Below are positions 34,200-44,830 of a DNA stretch of 64,000 bases, piece by piece. The notes beneath the pieces are model-generated. The model saw only the letters and a program-made list of their open reading frames with translations. It had not been told where the DNA came from and did not search any database. The stretch covers positions 17,545,220 through 17,609,219 of the forward strand of contig NC_081546.1 in assembly GCF_901000735.1 (NCBI RefSeq), in the 5' to 3' direction. Position numbers and translations under genes: made by a program. The DNA is from Corylus avellana. Its lineage: Eukaryota > Streptophyta > Magnoliopsida > Fagales > Betulaceae. The stretch's first letter is position 1. Every line of letters begins with the position of its first letter.

Positions 34200-34631
34200 A
34201 GTTTGTAATGTAGAGAGCCTCCACCATCTCAACGGATCCGTTATGTACTACAGCAGCCACCTGGATATGCACAGAAGTCAATAATAGAAAAGAGACCAAA
34301 AACAAAACTGGAGCACGTTATAAATTGTCTCATTAGAACAGAAAATTTTATTGTAAACAGTATTACAGGGAGAAAGCATGAAAAATGTTTGCATATGTAT
34401 GCATAACCAAATTAGATATCAAGTTACACCACAAAAATTAGAAGCTGCTTATTTAATGAAAGACAACCAATTATGGCTAATTAAGTAAATCCCAAAAGAG
34501 TAAATAAAACACAACGTCAAATAAAGGCATACCGTCTTCCAGTCTTTTCCATATTTCCGATAGGCTTCATAAAAATGCTCAAGCTCCTCCTTGCTCCATT
34601 GAGGTCCTAACTTATCAGAATATTTCCTTTT
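34200..34631 (-). pseudogene. ALWAYS EARLY (LIN-9-like) SANT-domain exons, partial
   Basis: The first exon (34631-34533, 99 bases, 33 codons) reads [20 protein letters not shown] and then [13 protein letters not shown], the SANT/Myb start of plant ALY proteins (MuvB/DREAM-type regulators). It is bounded by a CAG acceptor and a GTATGC donor. The second exon starts at 34260 after a CAG acceptor, in phase, and reads VAAVVHNGSVEMVEALYIT. Canonical ALY has Arg-Asn-Arg-Ser where this has His-Asn-Gly-Ser, and it diverges after ALYIT with a stop soon after. The N-terminal exon and the DIRP region are missing. It is a gene fragment on the same strand as the KIN-14 fragment and possibly captured by the CACTA element. 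Confidence 0.8.
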
Positions 34632-35325
34632 CTGTGCATACAATACAACAGCTAAAATATTAAAAAAAAAAAAAAAAAATCCACACTTTGAAGCTTTAAA
34701 GTCAACTCAACTAAGCCTTAATCTCTGTATACTGGGTTGGTTTATGGACCTCAATGACAAATTATGTTTGCCCACATAAATACATTCCCATGCAAACAAG
34801 AGGCTCAATTGATGATCCTATATATTTTGTTGTTCTATCCTATCTGAAATTATCCTTTCTATTGCCACAAAGATTGAATGTGTCCAATACAAGAGGCCAT
34901 CATTTTGAAGATCCTATCAGATACTTCAAAACTTCATAAAAGGCCCACACTACATTCTACCCTCCATAAAAACTGACCAACAAAGGTTTATGAAACTTGG
35001 TTAACAAGTGTAACCAAACCAAGACATAGAGAGTCAAAGCACAACAAAGAAGAATAATGGTTACAAATAAATGAACAAATAACGAGTCAGATAGGTATTA
35101 ATTAAGTTATAGGAAAAGTAGAGGAAAAAAAAAACTTGTTTAGGATCCAAGAGAACATGTTTATTGATTTGGAATGTGCATCAATTCCTAGTCCTAGGTT
35201 GAATGTCAAAGCATATTTGATCACCTAATCCATATTGAAAAAGGATCTCTCTGCCCAAATTGTTTCCTTATGCTGAAAAATAAAGAAAGAAAAATGATTG
35301 TTTTGGATAACCAAAGCTAACATAC
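34632..35325. other. Intron-like spacer between ALY and KIN-14 fragments
   Basis: AT-rich sequence with an A run at 34661-34678. No coding match was seen on either strand. It could be an intron in a chimeric transcript joining the KIN-14 exon at 35404-35326 to the ALY exon at 34631. Confidence 0.4.
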
Positions 35326-35996
35326 CAGCTCAAATTGGCTTGAAATGCAATGCTCAAACTCCTCCACAACCTTACTTAGCACAGATTCAACCAGATTTCC
35401 CTCCCTAAAATTTAACAAATTTATTTTGAATTACTATACAAATTTCTATCCGTAAACCATATATGTTCTATCCTCAGCATCTGATGTATGTGAAAAATGA
35501 ACTAAAAGTAACAGAAATTTCTATTTTAATGAAAAACAGAGATACTAAAGTCCCTAATTCTTTGAGAATCCTGATCCCTGAATACATACTTGTTCCAGAT
35601 CAGACGCCTCAAACGTAGGAATTCCCATTTCCTGTATAGCCACCAGGAAATTCCTCACATTCTCAAAGTACTGAAATGCGGACAATGCGGCCCCATCAAG
35701 AACCAGAGCAGAATCACATGGACTTTCCACCACCTGAAAAGAAATCAAACTACTGCTTAAACATCCCAAATTGAAAAAACAAAAAAGACACAGAATTGAA
35801 ATGAAGATAAGGATGAGGAAAAGGCTAACCTTGGGCACAGCTCCAGAGTAAACCTTGTTGAGCACATTGCAGAGAATGATCCCACTTTTCAATCCCAGCC
35901 TGAACTCCTGCTCCAACGGCTCCGCCGGCAAATCCTTCGCCCCCACTACTCCCACCATCTTCCTCAGCCACCCCGCCGCTTCGTTCCTTCTCGACG
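35326..35996 (-). pseudogene. KIN-14 kinesin (calponin-homology domain) exon fragments
   Basis: Exon 1 (35996-35830) reads SRRNEAAGWLRKMVGVVGAK and then FRLGLKSGIILCNVLNKV, with a GTTAGC donor. Exon 2 (35733-35590) reads VVESPCDSALVLDGAALSAF, QYFENVRNFLVAIQEMG and IPTFEASDLEQ, with a CAG acceptor and GTATGT donor. This is the CH domain of plant KIN-14 kinesins, which link microtubules and actin. A third exon (35404-35326) reads GNLVESVLSKVVEEFEH, which lies further along KIN-14 proteins. The CH exon beginning GGKS and the motor are missing. Splice sites are intact, so it derives from genomic DNA. It is a fragment, not a working kinesin. Confidence 0.85.
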
Positions 35997-36324
35997 CTAT
36001 CAATCACCAAAACAAAACAAACCCATCAACCACTCTCTCCCATTCATTCACCACAACTAACACATCTTATACCTCTTAATTTATCCTATAATTATGAAAA
36101 TGATATAATATAAAGGCCAAACATATCATGAATAATGGCTTAAAACTACAAAACGACACCTATCATTGGAAACACAAGCCGAAAACCACAAATATTGGCA
36201 AAGTTTAAAAGTTTAACACCTTTTAGAGAAGACTACTATGCATTAACACTACTTCACCACATCAAACAACAATCTTCAAACTAATCTAAATGCTCACAAG
36301 AAACGTAACTCAAAATGACTAACC

Positions 36325-36385
36325 TCATCAAAATCGCTCTTTGAAATCGCTCTGAACATCGAGTACTTTCCCGCATCCAACTCCT
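36325..36385 (-). other. Exon-like stretch of unknown origin
   Basis: The minus strand has an open stretch, LDAGKYSMFRAISKSDFDE, ending at a plausible donor (GAG|GTTAGT). It lies upstream of the KIN-14 exons on the same strand. I do not recognise the protein. It may be a third captured exon or chance. Confidence 0.3.
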
Positions 36386-36935
36386 ATCCATATTGATGTC
36401 CCAATTAGAGGTTATTCGTTACGTACATGTAGGCACACAAGGGAATTAGAAGATCAGATTTTTAAGAATTAATAGAATTAAATGGGAGGTCTATTCTCAA
36501 ATATTGATGCTAGCTCAATGCCATGTTACCTAACAAAATATTCTAGAAGTGGGTTAGTAGTTTAGAACACATTTCTATTTGTAATTTATTTACTTGTTTA
36601 GCTCAATGACAGTTTTACATTTTTTACCATTGTTGTTAGCTTTGATATTTATTAAAGAATGTTGTCTTGCTTCAAGTTTACTGTACTGCTTTCTTATTGA
36701 ACTTAAATGGAAAAGACAATACAATCATGTACTATACCAACTTTGATAACATAAGTTGATGTGAACTAGAAAATTAATAACATAATCCTAATATAAGAAT
36801 AAGACTTAATACTAATAAACAAGTAATAATAAGAGAAGAAGCAATGTTTAATAGGTTACAAGAGAAGAAGAGAGGTTTAATGCAACCACAAGAGAAGAAG
36901 GGAGAGATGCAGTGGGAATACAAGTTTTCAGACGA
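36386..36935. other. No feature recognised
   Basis: AT-rich, no repeats or domains identified. The last 90 bases contain repeated AAGAGAAGAAG words. Confidence 0.4.
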
Positions 36936-37205
36936 TCACGTTTACGTTCGATCGCACCACCAGAAAGATTTTACTTGTAGTGAGTGCAATCGATCGCACT
37001 ATCAGGGGCTTCAGCATGTAGTGCGATCAATCGTACCACCAGAAAGGTTTTTACTTGTAGTGAGTGCGATCGATCGCACTATCAGGGGCTTCAGCACGTA
37101 GTGCAATCGATTGCACCACCAGAAAGGTTTTTACATGTAGTAAGTGCGATCGATCGCACTATCAAGGGCTTAACTGAATGTATTGCGATCGATCGCACTA
37201 CGGCC
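36936..37205. repeat. Minisatellite with GATCGATC palindromes, 79-80-bp unit
   Basis: About 3.4 units. ACCACCAGAAAG recurs at 36956, 37035 and 37115, giving periods of 79 and 80. Each unit has two palindromic boxes (GTGCGATCGATCGCAC and a variant such as GTGCAATCGATTGCAC) separated by ACCAGAAAGGTTTTTAC or by TATCAGGGGCTTCAGCA. Mutations in one half of a box are often matched in the other half (GTGCAATCGATTGCAC), which keeps the palindrome. The overlapping open frames (36844-37214) come from the repeat. Confidence 0.87.
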
Positions 37206-39430
37206 CTGGAATAATTTTTTTCACAGATCATTGACCAAAGCCAACTAGAAGTAGCCAAAACAGATCAAAGTTGAAAGCCAACTAGAAGTAGCAAAGGCAC
37301 TAAAAAAGAATTCAGAATAGAACCAACTTGAACTTCAAAGTTCAAAAGAGTAGAGTTATGAAATCTACAAAATCTTAAGATACACACAAGCTTAAAAGCT
37401 ATCCCAGCCAATAACCTGTTTTTATACTCTTTTTCAGTTTTGATGATTTGGTAGAGAATAAAACCATAGCCACAAAGACTAAGGCCTCAACATGACTATA
37501 GCAAATCTTACTAGCTTCCTTTTGTTTTTCTATTACTATAACCAGCTCATTCATTTTGTAGAGCTATAACTATATGTTCTCTTACATTTGGGGCAACAAC
37601 AAAACTGTTCAAGATGTTCTTGGCATCCGCGAGGTATGTAAATATTTTAAAGCAAAAAATCAAATTAAGTTATTAGGGTTTTCGTGCGATTTCAATTTTG
37701 ACAATTAAATCTTTAATTTTTTTATCTACTTTTAAATGTCTCTCTGTCAATTTGTCATCCAATTAATTAACCATATGTTACATCAAACTAATCAAATAAT
37801 ACAACATGGCTCTAGAATGTTAATTTACAGGTAATGTCATAAATTTTATTTTTCATATATCCTCCCCAATTCGCAGTACTATTAATTACCCTTGCCATGA
37901 ATAGTTAGGGGTGGCAACTTCTTGTGTTTCGAGTTCGGGTTGTGTCAAGGTATGTGTATAAGACTATATGGATCAACCCTAATTTTACACATTTAATTAA
38001 ACGAGTCAGACTCTTTAATTCTAACTCGCTAAATCCATGTTGAGTTTGTGTCGGGTTTGCAGGTCGTGTCATAAGTTATTATCCCTGCCTAGATTGCACC
38101 AAAAGCTAATTTCATTGCTATAAGAAGTAAGATACTTCACTCAATCATATGCTTTTTATTTTACAACAGTGGTGATCAGGACATGGTTATTGCAACCTGC
38201 TTGTATAGACCTGCCAAATTTGATGCGTTGATGGGGCATATAATAGTATTTAATTATCTTTAATTAGTGGTTTGAAAGAGAGGCAGGATTGGTGTCAAGC
38301 AAGTTTAATATTGCAATCCCAAGATATTTGTTTGAGATACAATGCCTTTGATTTAAAGGTACTATTTTCTTAAGAGCCTTGATAATAGAGAAAGCTAAAA
38401 TTTATCCCCAGCTAGTAGTATAAACCTCCCCTTAATACACTCTGTCTCTAATGATATCTCTCCCCACTTCAATTGCTAACATTCTCCTCAAGGCCCACGT
38501 CATGCAATGCCTTAGCGTGTTACTAAAAAGTAAGTCATATTTGCGTTGTTATTGTAAAAACACTACTCAAGTTACATTTAGAGCTTATTTATAAACTTAG
38601 TTTCATCCAATAAGAGACCAATGCAAGACTTAATATCAATACCACATTTATAATCCATCTGCTTTATGCATGTGAGTAATTCATCTTTTCAATGTAGAAT
38701 TAACTTTCCAGAACGCCGCAAATATGGTAGATATTTAGGTGTTAATCCAGCATAGCAAAAAAAAAAAAAAAAAAAAAACAGAGTTAGACTTTTTACTTTT
38801 TATCAACTTGTCCATCATTACAGCACTATTTAAGGATTTGAGCTGCCTAACCAAGGTTGAAAAGGAATCTATTTCGATCCTATTTTTCTTCTTCTTCTTC
38901 TTTTCTTGGTGTAGTGACAAAATTCTGAAACTAAGCAAATTGTAGACATTACAGGGAAGAAAGTACAACAGAGATATTTACCATATCAATGACTAGAGAC
39001 TTGTACGGACACAATCCGAGTTGAGATCACTATATTGAATAAATAAGGAAATTTACCCAACTCCTCAATGGAAAAATTAAAAGAAAAGGAATTCACCTGA
39101 AATCAGATTAAAGGGCTATACTCTACAGGTTAGTAAATATGCCATCAAGAAATCAATTGGATTTTCTCCAGAGACAGTATTGACAACAAAATGAAGAGCA
39201 AAATTGAATAAATTTACACCCAACACAAGCTTGAAATGATCAAATATTAGCCTCCTACTATGTTTGAAAATATCCCAATACTAAAAATCACAGGAAACAG
39301 TATAGAAACCACAAAAATCAACCATTTTAGATGCAAAACTGCAACCCATGAACAGCAGATGCAAAATAGAAAGAGAAGAAGAGAGGAGAAACTCATTTAA
39401 GGTTTTCAAGGGTTAGGAAAAACTCATACC
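37206..39430. other. Long AT-rich stretch without recognised genes
   Basis: No coding match was found on either strand. It contains a run of about 20 A at 38758-38778 and a CTT-rich tract at 38887-38903. The text GGTGTAGTG at about 38908 looks a little like a CACTA right end (CACTACACC on the other strand) but does not match the left terminus at 32770. Confidence 0.45.
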
Positions 39431-39433
39431 GGA

Positions 39434-39610
39434 GAGAAAGCTACAGTTGAGCGTTGAGTGCCCGGAGTGAGAGCTGGCAGACAGATGTGCGCCGGAGTGA
39501 GAGCTGGCAGACAGAGGTGCGTCGGAAAGAGAGCTGCCGGAGAGAGAACCTTGTGCCGGAGTATTGAGTGAGAGAGAGCGATCGCGAGAGAGAGAGAGAG
39601 TGAGAGTGAA
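39434..39610 (-). promoter_or_regulatory. Leader-like CT-rich region with short tandem repeat
   Basis: On the minus strand this is rich in CTCTCT and contains tandem units built on CCAGCTCTCACTCCG and TTCCGACGCACCTCTGTCTG. It ends at a possible donor CTCTCCG|GTATGAG near 39433. Plant 5' leaders often look like this. It could be the leader of the minus-strand fragments to its left, which is an inference only. Confidence 0.3.
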
Positions 39611-40198
39611 AGTGAGAGTAGTGAATACTGATGTTAGCTACAGCTTTCCTCCGAAAATTTGACGAAAATTTGAGCACCCGCCAGTTTTTACCAGATGGCG
39701 GCAAATTATTTGGTGTAGCTATTTGGGGCTATTTGGGGCATTTTTCTTAAAAAAAAAAAATTGAGAAAAATATATAAAAAAAAAAAGGCTCCAAAATAAA
39801 TGAGAAAAATATAAAAAAACATGAAGCAAGTTGTAATTTATTTTTTGAAAAAAAATTCGTTTTTTTTTTTCAATTATTTTATTATTTATTTGTTAAAATA
39901 ATAGGGGTATTATATGAATATTAAAAATAAGTGGCATTTTTATACAATTTGGTTGTTCGGGAGGCTACTTTAGTATCTTTTTATAATTTTCCAAAAAAAA
40001 AAATTATACTACCAATTTTTTAATTTTTATTTATTTATTTATTTGTAATTTTTCTCTTATAATATGTTTTTATTATTATAATATTAACTAAAAATTTCCG
40101 TTTATAAAATTTTTATGATAAAGATCATTAAGTTGATATTTCTCTTATAATTAGTTATAAAATAATACAAAATCCAAAGATAATATAAGATCAATATA
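39611..40198. other. No feature recognised
   Basis: AT-rich with several A and T homopolymers. There is no coding or repeat match that I can name. Confidence 0.4.
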
Positions 40199-41175
40199 AC
40201 TAAGGCACTAAGATAATATAAAAAGCTAACAGTTGAATTGAATGTTGGATTGAACCTTCAATTGTATCTAGTTTGATCTATCAATTGATCTTACCACAGT
40301 CAATGAAACTAATTCATTAGGATCACTCGGATGTTTGATCGAACATTTAATCCTATCACGATCAATCGAATTAGTTCAGTAGGATCGATCGGACATTTGA
40401 TTCTATCATGATCAATCGAACTAATTCATTATGATCGATCAGATGTTTGATCGAACGATTGATTCTATCGCGATCAATCGAACTAATCTATTAGGATCGA
40501 TCGGATGTTTGATCGATCATTTAATCATATCACGATCAATCGAACTAATTCATTATGATCGATCGGATGTTTGATCGAACATTTGATCCCATTACGATCG
40601 ATCAGACTACTATGCAATAGTATCGATCGGAATTGATTTTATCAGATGTTTGATTGAACCTTCAATCATGTCAAGTTTTATTGATTGTATCCAGATCAAT
40701 TTAAGTAATGCACTAATATAATATAAAATGCTTAGACTTCAATTCAATGTTCGATCGAACATTTAATTTGTTTGAATTTTGTTCAATCATTTGATCTTAT
40801 CACGATCGATCAAACGAATGCACTAGGTAGGACCAATCGGATATTTGATCAAACCTTCAATTTCAATTGTTTCAATTATTTGATCTTATCACGATCAATC
40901 GAACTAATTCATTATGATTGATTGGATATTCGATCAAACCTTCAATTTCAATTGTTTCAATCATTTGATATTATCACGATCAATCGAACTAATTCATTAT
41001 GATTGATCGGATATTTGATCAAACCTTCAATTTTAATTGTTTCAAGTTTGATCGATCATTTGATCCTATCATGATCGATTGAACAAATGTACTATGATCA
41101 ACCGGATGTTTGAATGAACCTTTAATTTCAATTGTTTCAATTTTGATTGTCACTTGATCCTATCATTTCATTGTA
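40199..41175. repeat. 62-bp satellite-like array, GATCGATC-rich
   Basis: ATCAATCGAACTAAT recurs at 40411, 40473 and 40535, exactly 62 bases apart, with more diverged units on both sides. The unit is built on ATGATCGATCGGATGTTTG, ATCGAACATTTGATCCTATC and ACGATCAATCGAACTAATTC. A higher-order period is visible: GCACTAAGATAATATAAAAA at about 40204 and GCACTAATATAATATAAAAT at about 40691. The array is AT-rich except for its GATCGATC cores. Confidence 0.87.
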
Positions 41176-41262
41176 TCACTATCAAAGTTGTTGTACATTA
41201 TGCAATAAAAATTAAAATAAAATTAAAATAAAAAAAAATTACATTCTGCCTCTCTTTTAACA

Positions 41263-41384
41263 TTCTGTTACTGCGATCGATCGCATCTTGGGTGCGATCA
41301 ATCGCAGTCACAGAATGTACACGTTTGTACATTCTGTGACTGCGATTTATCGCACCCAAGGTGTGATCGATCGCAGTAACAGAA
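41263..41384. repeat. Large near-perfect palindrome, 59-bp arms
   Basis: The left arm (41263-41321) and right arm (41326-41384) are inverted copies with about four mismatches and a 4-base loop (CGTT). Each arm contains two GATCGATC-type boxes, CTTGGGTGCGAT and CAGAATGTACA. RNA from either strand would fold into a long hairpin. A second smaller inverted pair lies at about 41414-41452 (GTGCGATCGATCGCAC, CATTT spacer, same box again). Confidence 0.9.
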
Positions 41385-41461
41385 ACAACACTCTCATGCC
41401 ATATGCTGGCTGAGTGCGATCGATCGCACCATTTGTGCGATCGATCGCACTAGGCCAGCAC

Positions 41462-41889
41462 ATCACGTGACCTATTTTAGGTCACTTTCCCCCCACACCC
41501 ACATATTTTTCTTCTCCAACCAGCACCCACCTCTGGCACTCCTCCACCGTTTTTCACCACTCCTCCACTCCTCCACCGTTTTTCACCACCTCTACCATAC
41601 AGCCACCTCAAGGTTCTCTTCTCCGGCAACCATACCAGGTATTTTTCACCACCTCTAATTTACACCCCATTCCCCATTCCCATCAACACCCCAACCCCGA
41701 TTACTTCCCCAACATTTTCTTTTTTCTCATATTTCTGCAATTGTGGGTGTTCATCCACCCACATTGCTTTGTTGTGGTTGGATTTTGTTGTTTTTGCAGG
41801 AGGTTTTGAGCGGAGTTGGTTTGTTCTTCAATTTTGGCTATCTCTAGTGCACACCAAGTGTTTGTCAAAAGTCCCCAATCAAGCTCATC
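41462..41889 (+). promoter_or_regulatory. Leader with probable intron of the transposon-protein ORF
   Basis: A CT-rich leader (41490-41640) with CACTCCTCCACCGTTTTTCACC repeated in part, a possible donor at about 41638 (CCAG|GTATTT) and an acceptor at about 41800 (TTTTTGCAG|GAGG). It precedes the ATG at 41890. Plant transposon-protein genes often have such a spliced leader. The splice pair is my reading. Confidence 0.45.
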
Positions 41890-42682
41890 ATGCCAAGAGC
41901 TCGAGCTTCGTCCTCCCGAGGGTCCGATACCAGAGCCATTTGTCCCCCGCCCACTTTTGAGGAGCGGGAGCTGCTATTTGAGACCACCTTCGCCATTCGC
42001 GAAGACTTTCAAAATCTTGAGGCGACTCAATGGGCGGTCGCCGAGTTCAAGCGACGGGGGCTCAACAAGCTTTTCAAGCCGGTCACCACCACAGCCTACA
42101 GAAAATTGGTGATCGAGTTCTATGCCAACCTGTCGCATGACTGCAATAACGTGGCGGCCCTCTCTTCCAAAGTGAAAGGCAAAGCTATTGACGTAACACG
42201 GGCCGACATTGCTGCTGCCCTTCAATGCAATCATGAGCACCCTCCAGAAGCCGCACAACTTGCTAAGCAACCGGCCAGATTCTACGTGGCGGAAATCATT
42301 GAGGACATGTGCGATGGGCAATATGCTGATTCCCATCATAATGCCGGCTGCCAATCCAAGCTACCTCAACGGCTTTGGTTTGTGGACTCCATATTACACC
42401 GTAATGTTTTTCCCTTGGGGCAGAAATCTCAGAGGCGGGATCAATTTCTTCAAACACTATACGTCTTCCATAAAGATGCTTGGTACTCCATTCCCGACAT
42501 AATTTGGAACCAAATTCAGAAATTTTGGAATGGGGTGCACGTTGGAGGAGCGGAGTCCACCATTCATGGTGGTTGCCTTTCCCATACTTAATCTCATACA
42601 TCCTTCGGAAGAAAGGCATCAAGGGTACCGCAGCTGATGAGTCAGTCACTACTACTCCCAAATTTGGCATTCGCCAATGGAA
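41890..42682 (+). pseudogene. Putative plant transposon protein (PF20167-like), frameshifted, partial
   Basis: The ORF starts MPRARASSSRGSDTRAICPP. It contains ELLFETTFAIREDFQNLEAT, then YRKLVIEFYANLSHDCNNVA and VKGKAIDVTRADIAAALQCN, and later LPQRLWFVDSILHRNVFPLG. This pattern (EFYANL, then V-GK-hydrophobic-VT) is that of the 'putative plant transposon protein' family, often found next to LTR elements. The frame closes at 42591. The natural continuation, LPFPYLISYILRKKGIKG, lies in another frame, so a 1-base shift occurs near 42540-42570. The sequence then enters the N run. The role is unknown and the family name is from memory. Confidence 0.7.
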
Positions 42683-42782
42683 NNNNNNNNNNNNNNNNNN
42701 NNNNNNNNNNNNNNNNNNNNNNNNNNNNNNNNNNNNNNNNNNNNNNNNNNNNNNNNNNNNNNNNNNNNNNNNNNNNNNNNNN
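42683..42782. other. Assembly gap (100 N)
   Basis: Exactly 100 N between the transposon-protein ORF and the copia RT on the opposite strand. Open frames that run across it are artefacts of translated Ns. Confidence 0.99.
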
Positions 42783-43385
42783 GGTCCCAAATCCTTCAAA
42801 GGGAATTCTGCCTGCAGCTTAGTAAGAATACTAGAGATAACAGAGGGATGAGTTCCAGTGAGCAGAATATCATCTACATAAACCAACATGTAGATGTGAA
42901 TAGATCCTTGCAAATAGATGAAAAGGGATGTGTCCAACAGGGAGCCTTTGAAGCCAAGATCAAGTAGAAAGTTGGACAACCTGGTAAACCAAGCTCGAGG
43001 AGCTTTTTTGAGTCCATAGATTGCCTTGTTCAGCTTGCACGCTAGATTAGGTTGGGAGGTGTCTTGAAAACCAGGAGGTTGCTCCATATAGACTTCCTCA
43101 TTAAGAGTACCTTGCAAAAAAGCATTAGACACATCAAGTTGCCTAATAGGCCAATTAAGTGAACAACCAAAGCAAGAATAACTCAAATGGTTGAGGGTTT
43201 GATGACTGGACTAAAAGTCTCAGTGTAGTCAATCCCATTTTGTTGATCAAACCCCTTTGCCACTAATCTTGCCTTAAACCTCTCTACTCAGCCATCAGCT
43301 TTCTTCTTGATTTTAAAGATCCACTTATTTCGAATTACATTGATGTGAGGTGGTCTAGGACACAAGGTCCATGTGGCATTGGATA
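42783..43385 (-). pseudogene. Copia reverse transcriptase, partial
   Basis: The minus strand reads QLDVSNAFLQGTLNEEVYME, KLNKAIYGLKKAPRAWF and YMLVYVDDILLTG, with the YVDD catalytic motif intact. Upstream lie [18 protein letters not shown] and the SPVIKPSTI region, with stops near 43285 and 43216. It ends at PLKDLG where the N run begins, so the thumb and RNase H are missing. Confidence 0.88.
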
Positions 43386-44830
43386 TCAAGGCATCATATT
43401 CTTGCTGCATAGCATCCTTCCATCTTGGGTCAACAGCAGCCTTTCGATAGGAAACTGGTTCAATCTCAAGTGTTGAGGTGTGATATAGGTGGAAGTCAGG
43501 AATTCTTTTGGTATAAGGGAGCCAATTATGGACCTAGTGATCATTGTATGAGATGGGGGTGGAGGGGTAGGTTTAGGTGTAGGCTCAGGGGTAGGCTCAG
43601 GGGTTAGGTCTTGTACTGCTGGTAAAGAAATCTGAGCAAAGGCTGGTGAGTTTATAGTTGAGGATTCTGATTGAGGTGATATAGGAGTGTCAATTACTGC
43701 AGAAGTATTATAGGCAGTAGATAAAATAGAAGGTATAGGAATTGGAAAAGAGAAAAGAAGTGCATCACCTTGTGCATTGATCTTGGATGGGAGTTGTGAA
43801 GTAGCTTGATCTTGTGTAGGGAAGGACTCCTCATTAAAGATGACATGCTTAGACAAGTATGCTTTGTTGGTCATATGATTAAGAAACTTGTAGCCAGCAT
43901 AGTTATAGCCTAAGAAGATGCAAGGTTTGGAGCTAAATTCTAACTTGTGTGAGCTATAAGGTGGAAGAAGGGGATAACAAAGGCAGCCAAAAACTCTAAG
44001 CTTTTTGTAGTCAGGATCACGGTTATAGAGCTTAAGGTAGGGAGATTTATTCTGGATAGTAGGTGTAGGCAATCTATTGATGATGTAAACATCAGTGAGA
44101 AAAGCATCCACCCAATACCTATTTGAGATATGAGAGTGTGCAAGAAGAGTTAGGCCGGTTTTAAGGATATGTCTTAACTTTCTTTCAGCTAATCCATTTT
44201 GTTGAGAGGTATAGGGGCAGGTTTTTCTGTGAACAATTCCATGCTTGGTTAGAAAGGTTTGAAATTGAATAGAATTATATTCACCTCCTCCATTTGATTG
44301 TAGTTGTTTAATGTGGGAGGTGAACTGATTTTCTACAAGGAGTTTAAATTCACAAAATTGGCAAAAACTTCAGACTTTTTAGGCATAGGGTATATTCAAG
44401 TGAATCTAGAAAAATCATCAACACAAATGACATGATATTTGTAACCACTAACATATTGAATAGGAGAGGTCCAAGCATTAGAATGTATGAGCTCTAACGG
44501 TTTAAGATTGACACGGTTTGAAGCTTGAAAAGGTTGTTTTCTACCCTTGCCAAGTTGACAGGAGGTACAACCAGATGTCTTATTGAAATTAAAACTAGAA
44601 ACGAGAAGAGAATTATCCTTAACAACATGGTTAACTATGTCTAAGGCAAGATGTCCTAATCTAAAATGCCACACAAGTGAAGTGGTCCTTATTCCAATCA
44701 AAGCAATAAAAGTCTTGGTCCCTTTGTGAGAGTTCCTTCCAAGCTGTAGTGGATACAAGCCGTTTTCACTCCTCCCTTCCAAGAGTGTTGCATGGGTTAA
44801 CAAATCCTTGACAAAATAATGAGAAGAGGT
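43386..44830 (-). pseudogene. Copia GAG-pre-integrase and integrase region
   Basis: The zinc-binding N-terminus reads VWHFRLGHLALDIVNHVV and CTSCQLGKGRKQPF, the H-H-C-C motif. The core follows with VICVDDFSRFT, QSNGGGEYNS (the second catalytic Asp of the usual D-G-E stretch is Gly here) and SQQNGLAERKLRH. The C-terminal part reads VFGCLCYPLLPPYSSHKLEF. A PEPTPEPTPKPTPPPP linker leads to RT. Stops at about 44396 and 44112 inactivate it. Confidence 0.85.

Noticed and set aside
36844..37214. Open frames of 85 and 76 codons in the 37-kb array
   Set aside because: They are produced by the 79-80-bp repeat and encode the repeat in shifting frames. No domain.
38900..38915. CTTGGTGTAGTG as right end of the CACTA element
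   Set aside because: It differs from the left terminus CACTACAAGAA, has no subterminal repeats beside it and its flank (ACA) does not match the left flank (ATT).
39434..39704. 87-codon Ser/Leu-rich minus-strand ORF
   Set aside because: It arises from CT repeats of a leader-like region. Repetitive CQLSLRRTSV text is the translated tandem repeat.
41467..41658. 63-codon ORF in the CT-rich leader
   Set aside because: Pro/His/Ser-rich translation of a CT-rich leader that a probable intron interrupts. No domain.
42296..43186. 296-codon minus-strand ORF across the third gap
   Set aside because: It joins two contigs through translated Ns. Only the part right of the gap is real copia RT.
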